Made by a program: the position numbers and the translations under genes
Shown here: in pieces, positions 8,986-16,613 of the stretch
Position numbering within the stretch: the first letter of the stretch is position 1
How the letters are laid out: each line of letters opens with the position of its first letter
Source: Butyrivibrio sp. X503
Lineage (GTDB): Bacteria; Bacillota; Clostridia; Lachnospirales; Lachnospiraceae
NCBI RefSeq assembly: GCF_003625475.1
Contig: NZ_RAIQ01000008.1
Coordinates: forward strand, 62,001 to 126,000
Length of the DNA stretch: 64,000 nt
Reading direction: 5' to 3'
The notes under the pieces: model-generated
The model's input: only the letters and a program-made list of their open reading frames with translations
The model's database searches: none
Told to the model about the DNA's origin: nothing

Positions 8986-10053
8986 ATGAAAAACATAACA
9001 GAATCATTTAAAAATAAAACATTGGTTATTACCGGAGGAACAGGATCATTTGGATCAACTGTTCTCAAGCATTTTCTTACTTCAGATATTGCAGAGATCA
9101 GGATTATTTCTCGTGATGAGAAGAAGCAGGACATGATGAGACATATACTGCAGGCAAGGTATCCTGAGCAGTTTTCTAAGGTTCAGTTTTATATTGGAGA
9201 TGTGAGAAATATTGAATCTGTACGTGATGTCATGTATGGAGCTAATTATGTTTTCCATGCAGCTGCACTTAAGGAAGTTCCTTCTTGTGAGTTCTTTCCC
9301 ATGGAAGCGGTAAAGACCAATATTATCGGAACTGATAACGTTATTACTGCCGCTGTTGAGAATAACGTAGAGAGAGTAGTGTTCCTTAGTACAGATAAGG
9401 CAGCTTATCCGATCAACTCAATGGGTATGTCTAAGGCTCTTGGCGAGAAGGTTGTAGCAGCAAGAGCGCAGAAGGCGTTTGAGAGAGGAGGAACGGTTCT
9501 TTCTTGTACAAGATACGGTAATGTTATGTGCAGTAGAGGATCAGTTATTCCTCTTTTCATAGACCAGATTAAGGCGGGACGCCCTATTACAATTACAGAT
9601 CCGGAGATGACAAGGTTCCTCATGAATCTTGATGAGGCGGTTAATCTTGTAGCATTTGCATTTGAGCATGCTGAGCCTGGAGATCTTTTCATCCAGAAGG
9701 CTGATGCAAGTACAATCGGTGACCTTGCCAAGGGTGTTATGAAGGTATTTGGAGAGACTGATGTGAAGGTCATTGGAACCAGACATGGTGAGAAACTTTT
9801 TGAGACTCTTATGACCAGAGAAGAGAGACTTCGTGCAACAGATATGGGTGATTATTTCAGAATATCTCCCGATGGAAGAAGTCTTAATTATGATCAGTTC
9901 TATGTAGAGGGACAGGTAATGACTCAGGGTGATGAGGCATATACCAGCCATAATACCAACAGACTTGATGTTGACGGCGTTGTCGATAAGATAATGGCTA
10001 CTGATTATGTAAAGGAAGAGCTGGAAGGAAGACCACATGCTGTGGAGGCATAA
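8986..10053 (+). CDS. capE: CapE-like UDP-GlcNAc 4,6-dehydratase/5-epimerase
   Basis: This is the first enzyme of UDP-N-acetyl-L-fucosamine synthesis, converting UDP-GlcNAc to a 4-keto-6-deoxy intermediate with C5 inversion. It is an extended SDR. The cofactor loop GGTGSFGST is near the N-terminus, and STDKAAYPINSMGMSKALG carries the M-x-x-x-K form of the active-site motif that sets CapE-type dehydratases apart from Y-x-x-x-K members. Its length of about 355 residues fits. I chose the ATG over a TTG three bases earlier, with AGAGG about ten bases upstream. CapF-like and CapG-like genes follow within a few bases, which makes the pathway assignment strong. Confidence 0.92.
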   Translation: MKNITESFKNKTLVITGGTGSFGSTVLKHFLTSDIAEIRIISRDEKKQDMMRHILQARYPEQFSKVQFYIGDVRNIESVRDVMYGANYVFHAAALKEVPSCEFFPMEAVKTNIIGTDNVITAAVENNVERVVFLSTDKAAYPINSMGMSKALGEKVVAARAQKAFERGGTVLSCTRYGNVMCSRGSVIPLFIDQIKAGRPITITDPEMTRFLMNLDEAVNLVAFAFEHAEPGDLFIQKADASTIGDLAKGVMKVFGETDVKVIGTRHGEKLFETLMTREERLRATDMGDYFRISPDGRSLNYDQFYVEGQVMTQGDEAYTSHNTNRLDVDGVVDKIMATDYVKEELEGRPHAVEA

Positions 10054-10056
10054 GAT

Positions 10057-11334
10057 ATGAGGATATTGGTTACAGGATCTAATGGGTTTGTAGGCCGTAA
10101 TCTCGTATGGAATCTTAGAAATATACGAGATGGAAGGAATAATACAAGGCCTAACCTATTGATTACAGAGATATATGGATATGACTTGGGAACAAGCGAC
10201 GAAGAACTTGAGCTTGCTTGTGAAAGGGCTGATTTTGTTTTCAACCTTGCCGGGGTAAACAGACCTAAAGATCAGGCAGAGTTTATGGAAGGGAACTTTG
10301 GCTTTGCATCCAAGCTCCTTGATACACTTAAAAAGAAAAACAATACATGTCCTGTTATGTTATCCAGCTCTATTCAGGCATCGCTTATAGGAAGATATGA
10401 AGGCTCTGAATATGGTAAGAGTAAGCTTGCAGGAGAGGAATTGTTCCTGAAATATCAAGAGGAGACGGGAAGTAAAGTTCTTGTGTATAGATTCCCCAAT
10501 CTGTTTGGAAAGTGGTGTAAACCTAATTACAACTCAGCGGTGGCTACTTTCTGTAATGCTTTTGCCAACGATTTGGAATACACGGTTAATGACAGAAGTA
10601 CAGAGCTTGAGCTTGTATATATAGATGATCTTATTGAAGAGATGTTAGATGCTCTGGAGGGAAAAGAGCACAGATGTGAATATGACACTTCATCGGGAAG
10701 CGTTCAACCTGTTGCAAATGAGAATGGTAAATATTGTTATGTTCCGACGTCACATCATGTGACCTTGGGAGAGATAGTTGAGCTTCTTGAATCATTTAAA
10801 TCGGCACCTCAGACTCTCATGGTACCGTCTATTCCCAATGATTCTTTTGCCAAGAAATTGTACAGCACATATCTGTCTTATTTACCTGCAGAGAAAATGA
10901 GTTATGGCTTTAAATCAAATATAGATAACAGAGGTACATTTACAGAGCTGATCAGAACTCTTGATCACGGACAGGTTAGTATCAATGTAGCTAAACCCGG
11001 AATTGTAAGAGGCCAGCATTGGCACAATAGTAAGTGGGAGACTTTTATAGTTGTTTCCGGGCATGGACTGATACAGCTTCGTAGAATTGGCATAGATCCT
11101 GAAACTGAAAAGGGATACCCTGTTATCGAATTTGAAGTTACCGGCGAGCAGATGAAGGCGATTCAGATGATACCGGGATATACGCATAATATTATAAATC
11201 TTTCCAAGACTCAGGATCTTGTTACTGTGATGTGGGCTAATGAGATATTTGATCCAGACCATCCGGATACATTCTATGAGATTGTTGACAGAGACGGGGA
11301 TGAGAAGATCAATCCTGAGAAAGGTAATGTATAA
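10057..11334 (+). CDS. capF: CapF-like bifunctional reductase with C-terminal cupin (FucNAc pathway)
   Basis: This is the second step of UDP-L-FucNAc synthesis. In CapF the cupin domain epimerises at C3 and the N-terminal SDR domain reduces the 4-keto group. Residues 1 to about 280 form the reductase, with GSNGFVGRN at the start and a catalytic pair in EYGKSK. Residues about 285-425 form the cupin, with GQHWHNSKWETFIVVSGHG and a later YTHNI that supply metal-binding histidine candidates. The 425-residue length is slightly above the usual CapF size, with extra residues around 230-245. It starts three bases after capE and is followed after five bases by the 2-epimerase gene, so the three form one operon. 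Confidence 0.92.
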   Translation: MRILVTGSNGFVGRNLVWNLRNIRDGRNNTRPNLLITEIYGYDLGTSDEELELACERADFVFNLAGVNRPKDQAEFMEGNFGFASKLLDTLKKKNNTCPVMLSSSIQASLIGRYEGSEYGKSKLAGEELFLKYQEETGSKVLVYRFPNLFGKWCKPNYNSAVATFCNAFANDLEYTVNDRSTELELVYIDDLIEEMLDALEGKEHRCEYDTSSGSVQPVANENGKYCYVPTSHHVTLGEIVELLESFKSAPQTLMVPSIPNDSFAKKLYSTYLSYLPAEKMSYGFKSNIDNRGTFTELIRTLDHGQVSINVAKPGIVRGQHWHNSKWETFIVVSGHGLIQLRRIGIDPETEKGYPVIEFEVTGEQMKAIQMIPGYTHNIINLSKTQDLVTVMWANEIFDPDHPDTFYEIVDRDGDEKINPEKGNV

Positions 11335-11348
11335 AGTAGGTGGAATTA

Positions 11349-12527
11349 ATGGGTTCATATAATTGGAAGAATAATGGCAAGATTAAGCTTGCGATAATAG
11401 TAGGAACAAGACCGGAAATCATAAGACTTGCAGCGGTTATAAAAAAATGCCGTAAGTATTTTGATACTCTTTTGGTTCATACTGGTCAGAACTATGATTA
11501 TAACCTAAACGGAGTGTTTTTTAAGGATCTTGGACTTTCTGATCCTGAGGTATATCTTGAGGCTGTTGGTAATGACCTCGGAGAGACAATGGGCAATATT
11601 ATTGCCAAGTCATATCAATTCTTTGTTGATGCTAAGCCTGATGCGGTTCTTGTACTAGGTGATACCAATTCATGTCTTTCAGTTATTGGAGCAAAGCGTC
11701 TTCATATTCCTATTTTCCATATGGAAGCGGGGAACAGATGTAAGGATGAGTGTCTGCCGGAGGAAACAAACAGAAGAATTGTCGATATAATCTCAGATGT
11801 TAATCTCGCATATTCCGAGCATGCACGCAGATATCTTGCTGATTGCGGACTTCCTAAGGAGAGAACATATGTTACAGGAAGCCCTATGGCAGAAGTACTG
11901 ACTGAGAACCTTGATAAGATTAAGGCATCCGATATTCATTCAAAACTTGGTCTTGAGAAGGGCAAGTATATTCTTCTTTCTGCACATAGAGAAGAGAATA
12001 TTGATACTGAGCAGAATTTCCTTAGTTTGTTTAATGCTATAAATGCAATTGCGGCTAAGTACGATATGCCTATTCTGTATTCTTGCCATCCAAGATCTAA
12101 GAAACGTCTTGAACAGATGAAGGCAGACGGTAAATTTGAACTCGATCCAAGAGTTATTCAGCATGAACCATTGGGCTTCCATGATTATAATTGTCTTCAG
12201 ATGAATGCATTCGCGGTGGTTTCTGATTCAGGAACTTTGCCTGAAGAGTCTTCATTCTATACATCAATAGGACATCCTATTCCTGCAGTATGTATCAGAA
12301 CATCTACTGAGAGGCCGGAAGCTCTTGATAAAGGCTGTTTTGTTATTTCGGGTATTGATGAAAAGGGACTCGAGCAATCTGTTGAGCTTGCTGTAGAGAT
12401 GGTTCAATCTGCGGATAACGGTATTCCTGTTCCCGATTATGTTGATACTAATGTCAGCACTAAGGTTGTTAAGATAATCCAGTCTTATGTTGGGATTGTA
12501 AATAAGATGGTTTGGAGAAAGCAGTAA
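11349..12527 (+). CDS. capG: CapG-like UDP-HexNAc 2-epimerase (UDP-FucNAc forming)
   Basis: This is the third enzyme of the pathway, inverting C2 of the N-acetyl-6-deoxy sugar to give UDP-N-acetyl-L-fucosamine. It belongs to the WecB/UDP-GlcNAc 2-epimerase family: VGTRPEIIRLA near the N-terminus, GDTNSCLS, the EAGNRC and PEETNRR blocks, and SDSGTLPEESS in the C-terminal UDP-binding half. I chose the ATG that sits six bases after GTAGGTGG over a GTG nine bases earlier, giving about 392 residues. Sequence alone cannot separate a CapG/FnlC enzyme from a plain UDP-GlcNAc 2-epimerase. Direct linkage to CapE and CapF makes the FucNAc role much more likely. Confidence 0.9.
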   Translation: MGSYNWKNNGKIKLAIIVGTRPEIIRLAAVIKKCRKYFDTLLVHTGQNYDYNLNGVFFKDLGLSDPEVYLEAVGNDLGETMGNIIAKSYQFFVDAKPDAVLVLGDTNSCLSVIGAKRLHIPIFHMEAGNRCKDECLPEETNRRIVDIISDVNLAYSEHARRYLADCGLPKERTYVTGSPMAEVLTENLDKIKASDIHSKLGLEKGKYILLSAHREENIDTEQNFLSLFNAINAIAAKYDMPILYSCHPRSKKRLEQMKADGKFELDPRVIQHEPLGFHDYNCLQMNAFAVVSDSGTLPEESSFYTSIGHPIPAVCIRTSTERPEALDKGCFVISGIDEKGLEQSVELAVEMVQSADNGIPVPDYVDTNVSTKVVKIIQSYVGIVNKMVWRKQ

Positions 12528-12533
12528 GATTAT

Positions 12534-13037
12534 ATGAAACTGGTAATCCTAGGTGCCGGAGGCTACGGTCATACAATCAAAGATATAGCTGAGCAATCCG
12601 GTAAATATTCTAAGATCATCATATTGGACGATAGCATGGGGGAAGGTGTATCAGGAGCACTGGATGATTATTCCGAGTATATTGAAGATGACTCGGAGTT
12701 TTATCCTGCGTTTGGTAATAATGAGTTTCGTTGTTCTTGGCTTCATAAACTTGAAGAAGCAGGTGCAAAAGTTGCTACCGTTATACATGAATCTGCATAT
12801 ATTAGTCCCACTGTTTCTATCGGTAAGGGAGTTGCTGTTCTTCCGAGGGCTATAGTTAATACAGGCGTTACGGTCGGCAATGCATGTATTGTTAATATCG
12901 GAGCAATCGTTGATCATGATACCGTTTTGGAACAGGGGGTTCATCTTGCTCCCGGAGCTATAGTAAAAGGCGGCAATGTTATCCCTTCTTTTACCAAGGT
13001 TGAATCGGGGACGGTGATTGAGAGAGGAAAGTATTGA
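12534..13037 (+). CDS. NeuD/PglD-family sugar acyltransferase
   Basis: The protein has 167 residues. A short Rossmann-like N-terminal part, MKLVILGAGGYGHTIKDIA, is followed by a left-handed beta-helix of hexapeptide repeats from about residue 85 (for example ISPTVSIGKGVAVLP and VTVGNACIVNIGAIVDHD). NeuD and PglD relatives O- or N-acetylate activated sugars with acetyl-CoA. The histidine of VDHD matches the proposed general base. It is the last gene of the FucNAc operon, six bases after the 2-epimerase and just before a strong terminator. It is slightly shorter than typical PglD (about 195-210 residues). The acceptor sugar is not known. Confidence 0.85.
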   Translation: MKLVILGAGGYGHTIKDIAEQSGKYSKIIILDDSMGEGVSGALDDYSEYIEDDSEFYPAFGNNEFRCSWLHKLEEAGAKVATVIHESAYISPTVSIGKGVAVLPRAIVNTGVTVGNACIVNIGAIVDHDTVLEQGVHLAPGAIVKGGNVIPSFTKVESGTVIERGKY

Positions 13038-13050
13038 AAACACATGAGCG

Positions 13051-13084
13051 CCACGTATCTTGTGAAGAGGTACGTGGTTTTTTT
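13051..13084 (+). terminator. Rho-independent terminator of the FucNAc operon
   Basis: Arms CCACGTA (13051-13057) and TACGTGG (13071-13077) enclose a 13-base loop and are followed directly by seven T. It lies 14 bases after the NeuD-like stop codon. Confidence 0.85.
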
Positions 13085-13106
13085 ATTACCAACCTTATTA
13101 CCAATC

Positions 13107-13134
13107 ATTCTATTTGACGCGCGTCAAATAGAAT
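13107..13134. promoter_or_regulatory. Perfect 28-bp palindromic operator candidate, copy 1
   Basis: The core TATTTGACGC/GCGTCAAATA is extended by matching flanks to a perfect 28-bp dyad centred between 13120 and 13121. A second copy of the core lies exactly 40 bp further on. There is no loop and no T tract, so a dimeric DNA-binding protein is a better explanation than a terminator. It lies between a terminator and a strong promoter. Confidence 0.65.
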
Positions 13135-13148
13135 TCGGTACAACAATA

Positions 13149-13172
13149 TTTATTTGACGTGCGTCAAATAAA
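13149..13172. promoter_or_regulatory. Palindromic operator candidate, copy 2
   Basis: This is the same 20-bp core as the upstream copy, with one central base changed (GACGT-GCGTC), so only the innermost pair is mismatched. It is centred between 13160 and 13161, about 36 bp before the -35 box of the downstream promoter. The centre-to-centre distance of 40 bp, close to four helical turns, puts both copies on roughly the same DNA face, as expected for cooperative binding. Confidence 0.65.
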
Positions 13173-13207
13173 AATGGAATCATAATGACGACAATCATAT
13201 ATATCCA

Positions 13208-13236
13208 TTGACATAGCAGTGGCGTGAGCGTATATT
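13208..13236 (+). promoter_or_regulatory. Strong SigA-type promoter
   Basis: The -35 is a perfect TTGACA (13208-13213), the spacer is 17 bp and the -10 is TATATT (13231-13236). This is one of the best matches to consensus in the window. The predicted start near 13243 coincides with the first base of a 5' hairpin. No coding frame follows before a terminator about 80 bases on. Confidence 0.75.
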
Positions 13237-13242
13237 ATGGTT

Positions 13243-13325
13243 ACCAAGAGATATTGGTTGGCTAATAATGCTCTAGGTTGTACGTCTCTCAGCATATGAG
13301 AATGACCGAACCCTAGAGCTTTTTT
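13243..13325 (+). ncRNA. Candidate small RNA of about 83 nt
   Basis: It is bounded by the strong promoter and a terminator. The 5' end folds as ACCAA-GAGATA-TTGGT (13243-13258). A short AT-rich linker follows, then a terminator stem GCTCTAGG (13270-13277) with CCTAGAGC (13312-13319). The loop holds a further small stem TCTCA/TGAGA, and six T follow. There is no start codon with a ribosome site inside. It could be a trans-acting sRNA or a prematurely ended leader of the downstream lipoprotein gene, but that gene has its own promoter. I could not match it to a riboswitch family I know. Confidence 0.5.
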
Positions 13326-13454
13326 GTTTACTTCGGATGATAAGAATACAACTGCCGATAAACGATATTCCGTTAACTCCTTAAGACTTTCTTAAGATTA
13401 GCGGCAGAAATCCTTAATTTTGATACAAAACTGTTTTTTTCTCAAAAAAAAGAT

Positions 13455-13462
13455 GCTACAAT
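13455..13462 (+). promoter_or_regulatory. Extended -10 promoter for the SGNH lipoprotein gene
   Basis: TGC precedes TACAAT (13457-13462), an extended -10. Upstream is a T-rich stretch without a clear -35. Transcription would begin near 13470. This rules out the in-frame ATG at 13461 and supports the start at 13521 after AGAGGAGAAAAAGGA. Between the sRNA terminator and this element (about 13326-13454) I see no gene. Confidence 0.5.
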
Positions 13463-13520
13463 GACTTTGGTGTACGGCAAAAAGCTGAGAAGGTACACAG
13501 CTATAAGAGGAGAAAAAGGA

Positions 13521-14744
13521 ATGAAAAATATATACAGAAAAGCATTTTTAGCAATGCTATCATTATCATTTATGCTTACGGCATGCTCATCTCAGGCTAA
13601 GGGTTCCGATACAGCTGAAGAGTATGTTAACGAAAATACTTTAGCAACTGCCGAGCAGTCTGATGCAGCAGCTGAGGACGGTTCAATCGTGGTTGCGGAG
13701 AATCTTATACAGCCTACATTGGAGCAGGGCGCAGCATCGGCTTCGACTTCAACTGTTACTCAGGAGGCACCTGCAGAGGAAGCTCCCGCAGAGGAAGCTC
13801 CCGCAGAGCCTGAGAAGAAGGAAGACGACAGATGTGTTATGGTCTTCATCGGTGACAGCCAGATGGAGAACGGATTAAGTGAGAGAACAGATATCGCTCA
13901 CCTTGTAGCAGAGAGAGTTCCTCATGCCAAGGTTTATAATCTTGGAATCGGCGGAACTACGGCTTGTGTTGAGATGTCCACTTCAGACACTGATCTGGAC
14001 AACTGGGATTCAGCTTCATTTAACGGAATCTGTTACGGTCTTGCAGGCAAGATTGATGTAGACGGCGTATTTGCCAACCGTGAAGATGTCAGACATGCTA
14101 TAAAAGAGATTAATTCAGATAAGGTTGATTATTATTTCATCGAGTACGGTGCCAACGACTTCTTCCAGAAGATGCCGCTTGACAATACTCAGCATGACGG
14201 CAATGATCTTCATACATATTACGGCGGACTGGAGAGAGGTATTAATACCCTTAAGGAGATCAGTCCACAGGCTAAGATTGTCGTTATGACACCTTTCTAC
14301 GGAATTTATACAGACGGTAACGGTAAGTATCTCGGTGACTCTTACATCGTAAGTAACGGGGTGGATACACTTGCCAATTATGCAAGAAAGGCACTTAATG
14401 TTGCCGATGATCTTGATGTTATCGATTTTGATGCTATGAATAACAAGCCTTTCGATCTTTATCTTGATACTGCTGATGAGTATCTTATGGACGGAACTCA
14501 TCTTACACTTAAGGGAAGACAGGTAGTGGCAAGGCTTCTTGCACATATCCCTAATTTCTATGAGGGAAATGAGCCTTATGATTACCTTGAAAAAGACTAT
14601 GTTAAGATAGCAGAATTTGATCCTGAAGATTATTTCAGAGTACCTGATTCTCAGCTTGCGGAGGATTATCCCGAGCAGTATGAGAGACTCAAGAACGGCG
14701 ACTACGAATGGGCTCGCCAGCACGGAGCAGGTTCAGACGAATAA
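13521..14744 (+). CDS. SGNH/GDSL-hydrolase lipoprotein
   Basis: This is an exported lipoprotein of about 407 residues. The signal peptide ends in a lipobox (FMLTACSS, Cys about residue 22). A disordered Ala/Glu/Pro spacer with repeats of EEAPA follows, then an SGNH fold. The catalytic blocks are intact: FIGDSQMEN (nucleophile Ser), GIGGTTA, EYGANDFF (block III) and DGTHLT (Asp/His). SGNH esterases or acyltransferases of this kind often act on acylated surface glycans. It is monocistronic by its signals, with its own promoter and a strong terminator behind. The degenerate SGNH protein encoded at 29253 is a recognisable paralogue. The substrate is unknown. Confidence 0.82.
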   Translation: MKNIYRKAFLAMLSLSFMLTACSSQAKGSDTAEEYVNENTLATAEQSDAAAEDGSIVVAENLIQPTLEQGAASASTSTVTQEAPAEEAPAEEAPAEPEKKEDDRCVMVFIGDSQMENGLSERTDIAHLVAERVPHAKVYNLGIGGTTACVEMSTSDTDLDNWDSASFNGICYGLAGKIDVDGVFANREDVRHAIKEINSDKVDYYFIEYGANDFFQKMPLDNTQHDGNDLHTYYGGLERGINTLKEISPQAKIVVMTPFYGIYTDGNGKYLGDSYIVSNGVDTLANYARKALNVADDLDVIDFDAMNNKPFDLYLDTADEYLMDGTHLTLKGRQVVARLLAHIPNFYEGNEPYDYLEKDYVKIAEFDPEDYFRVPDSQLAEDYPEQYERLKNGDYEWARQHGAGSDE

Positions 14745-14745
14745 G

Positions 14746-14776
14746 TTTACGCACGGATTTCGCATCCATGCGTAAA
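14746..14776 (+). terminator. Inverted repeat directly after the lipoprotein stop
   Basis: TTTACGCA and TGCGTAAA, with an inner GGAT/ATCC, form an almost perfect 13-bp stem around a short TTCGC loop. No T tract follows, so termination here may be weak. A second, typical terminator lies 33 bases downstream. Confidence 0.45.
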
Positions 14777-14808
14777 TCCTTCAACAAAATAACCAACAAA
14801 AAGGAAGA

Positions 14809-14848
14809 CCCACAGATACCCTCAAACGTCTGTGGGTTTTTCTTTGTT
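14809..14848 (+). terminator. Rho-independent terminator
   Basis: CCCACAGA (14809-14816) and TCTGTGGG (14829-14836) form an 8-bp GC-rich stem followed by TTTTTCTTTG. It separates the lipoprotein gene from the FAD oxidoreductase operon. Confidence 0.85.
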
Positions 14849-14885
14849 TTAATTTAGGGGGATTATGTGTTAATCCCCTAAATTC

Positions 14886-14958
14886 TTGAAGAAAATAAGC
14901 GGTTGAGGTATACTACTACTATTAGTGGTACTATGCCCTTGGGGCGACCGCTTATTTT
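14886..14958 (+). promoter_or_regulatory. SigA promoter overlapped by a 12-bp inverted repeat
   Basis: The -35 is TTGAAG (14886-14891), the spacer 17 bp and the -10 TATACT (14909-14914). The spacer contains AAAATAAGCGGT (14892-14903), which is exactly complementary to ACCGCTTATTTT (14947-14958) about 43 bases on, inside the predicted 5' leader. Between them ACTACTA/TAGTGGT can form a smaller stem. The left arm lies upstream of the predicted transcription start, so this looks more like a DNA-level control site than an RNA attenuator of this transcript. Confidence 0.55.
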
Positions 14959-14985
14959 AAACTATAGAAGTTGAGGGTAAACAAT

Positions 14986-16566
14986 ATGAAAAAGGCTCTT
15001 ATAATTGGTGCGGGTCCTGCAGGACTTACAGCTGCTTACGAGCTTTTGACCAAGTCAAAAGATTATCAGGTAGTGATCTTCGAGGAGACCGACCAGTTTG
15101 GAGGAATATCAAGAACCGTAGAATACAAGGGTAACCGCATGGATATGGGCGGTCACAGATTCTTTACCAAGGTTCCCGAAGTTAACGAGTGGTGGGACAA
15201 GATGCTTCCCGGACAGGGCAAACCCACTTATGATGACATAGTTCTCGACAGACCGATGAAGATGACGGAGGGTGGCCCGGATCCCGAGAAGACGGATAGG
15301 GTTATGCTCAAGAGACATCGTGTCTCTCGTATTCTTTTTGATTCTAAGTTTTATGACTACCCGATTTCACTTAAGGGCGAGACTTTTAAGAACTTCGGCT
15401 TTTTGACTACGATGCAGGTGGGATTCTCATATATGGCCTCTGTTTTTCACAAGAGACCCGAGGATAATCTTGAGAATCTTTATATCAATAATTTCGGTAA
15501 GAAGCTTTATTCGATGTTCTTTGAGTATTACACCGAGAATCTCTGGGGCAGACATCCCAGTGAGATAGATGCTTCATGGGGCAAACAGAGAACCAAGGGC
15601 TTATCTATTTTCGGAATAATCAAGGACTATCTCGGAAGACTTTTTAAAGTTAAGAACCGTAAGGTTAACACTTCACTTATAGAAGAGTTCAAGTATCCCA
15701 AGCTTGGCCCCGGTCAGCTTTGGGACGTAACTGCCGATGAGATCAAGAAGCTTGGCGGAACCATCATCATGAACGCCAAGGTTACCGGAATCAAGAAGGA
15801 CGGCAACCACATCAAGGGCGTATCTTACGTAATGGATGGTAAAGAGGTTGAGATTGACGGCGACATCGTTATCAGCTCAATGCCCATCAAGGATCTCGTT
15901 GCAGGAATGAATGATGTTCCCGCAGATCCCGCAAGGATCGCGGCAGGACTTCCTTATCGTGATTACATGACTCTTGGCGTGCTTGTTCCCAAGCTCAATC
16001 TTGAGAATAAGACCAAGATCAAGACTATCGGTAATATCGTGCCGGATAACTGGGTATATGTTCAGGACAGAAATGTTAAGATGGGAAGATTCCAGATCTA
16101 CAACAACTGGTCTCCTTATCTTGTAAAAGATCTTGAGCATACCGTATGGGTCGGACTTGAGTATTTCTGCTTTGAAGGCGACAACATGTGGACTATGACC
16201 GAGGATGAGTTTGCCAAGATGGCGATTGACGAGATGGTTAAACTCGGACTTATCGATAGTGCAGATGAAGTTATCGATTATCACATGGAGAAAGTTAAGA
16301 AGGCATATCCTGCTTACTTTGATACCTATGATGAGATGGATAAGCTCATCGAATATCTCGATACTATCGACAATCTCTACTGCGTAGGAAGAAACGGTCA
16401 GCACAGATACAACAACATCGACCATTCGATGTGCACATCCTTTGAGGCGGTAAAGAATATCGTAAGCGGAGAGACAGATCGCAGCAATATCTGGAATGTC
16501 AATACCGAAGAAGAATACCATGAGACTTCAGAGGCTGAAGAAAACGACGAAGTCGAGATTGATTGA
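14986..16566 (+). CDS. FAD-dependent oxidoreductase of the UGM/protoporphyrinogen-oxidase-like superfamily
   Basis: This flavoprotein has about 526 residues. The dinucleotide-binding start is [18 protein letters not shown], with the second-strand block [16 protein letters not shown] and a C-terminal FAD motif [15 protein letters not shown]. The overall plan resembles UDP-galactopyranose-mutase-like and amine-oxidase-like proteins found next to polyprenyl-phosphate sugar transferases. GtrB follows after 47 bases, so it may act on a nucleotide- or lipid-linked sugar, or on the lipid. It is longer than classical UGM (about 370-390 residues), so I do not assign that activity. The ATG has GAGGG eight bases upstream; an in-frame TTG 15 bases earlier is unlikely. 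Confidence 0.75.
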   Translation: MKKALIIGAGPAGLTAAYELLTKSKDYQVVIFEETDQFGGISRTVEYKGNRMDMGGHRFFTKVPEVNEWWDKMLPGQGKPTYDDIVLDRPMKMTEGGPDPEKTDRVMLKRHRVSRILFDSKFYDYPISLKGETFKNFGFLTTMQVGFSYMASVFHKRPEDNLENLYINNFGKKLYSMFFEYYTENLWGRHPSEIDASWGKQRTKGLSIFGIIKDYLGRLFKVKNRKVNTSLIEEFKYPKLGPGQLWDVTADEIKKLGGTIIMNAKVTGIKKDGNHIKGVSYVMDGKEVEIDGDIVISSMPIKDLVAGMNDVPADPARIAAGLPYRDYMTLGVLVPKLNLENKTKIKTIGNIVPDNWVYVQDRNVKMGRFQIYNNWSPYLVKDLEHTVWVGLEYFCFEGDNMWTMTEDEFAKMAIDEMVKLGLIDSADEVIDYHMEKVKKAYPAYFDTYDEMDKLIEYLDTIDNLYCVGRNGQHRYNNIDHSMCTSFEAVKNIVSGETDRSNIWNVNTEEEYHETSEAEENDEVEID

Positions 16567-16573
16567 ATTATTT

Positions 16574-16595
16574 ATGCGGTGCTTGCGCACCGCAT
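16574..16595 (+). other. Intercistronic hairpin before gtrB
   Basis: ATGCGGTGC, loop TTGC, GCACCGCAT is a perfect 9-bp stem in the 47-base gap between the oxidoreductase stop and the GtrB ribosome site. No T tract follows, so it is more likely an mRNA stability or processing element than a terminator. The GCGGTGC/GCACCGC stem sequence recurs in the hairpin array near 33.1 kb. Confidence 0.5.
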
Positions 16596-16613
16596 TCGTG
16601 TTTTGGAGTATAT

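Noticed and set aside
13243..13325. Known riboswitch (c-di-GMP, preQ1, SAM or T-box type) in the 13.2 kb element
   Set aside because: None of the conserved cores I know is present. The element is short and ends before the next gene's own promoter.
13461..13521. Earlier start of the SGNH lipoprotein at 13461
   Set aside because: It lies on the -10 element, lacks a ribosome site, and would put 20 charged residues before a normal lipoprotein signal peptide that starts at 13521.
14986..16566. Firm call of UDP-galactopyranose mutase
   Set aside because: FAD motifs fit the superfamily, but the protein is much longer than UGM and no galactofuranose-specific gene could be confirmed.
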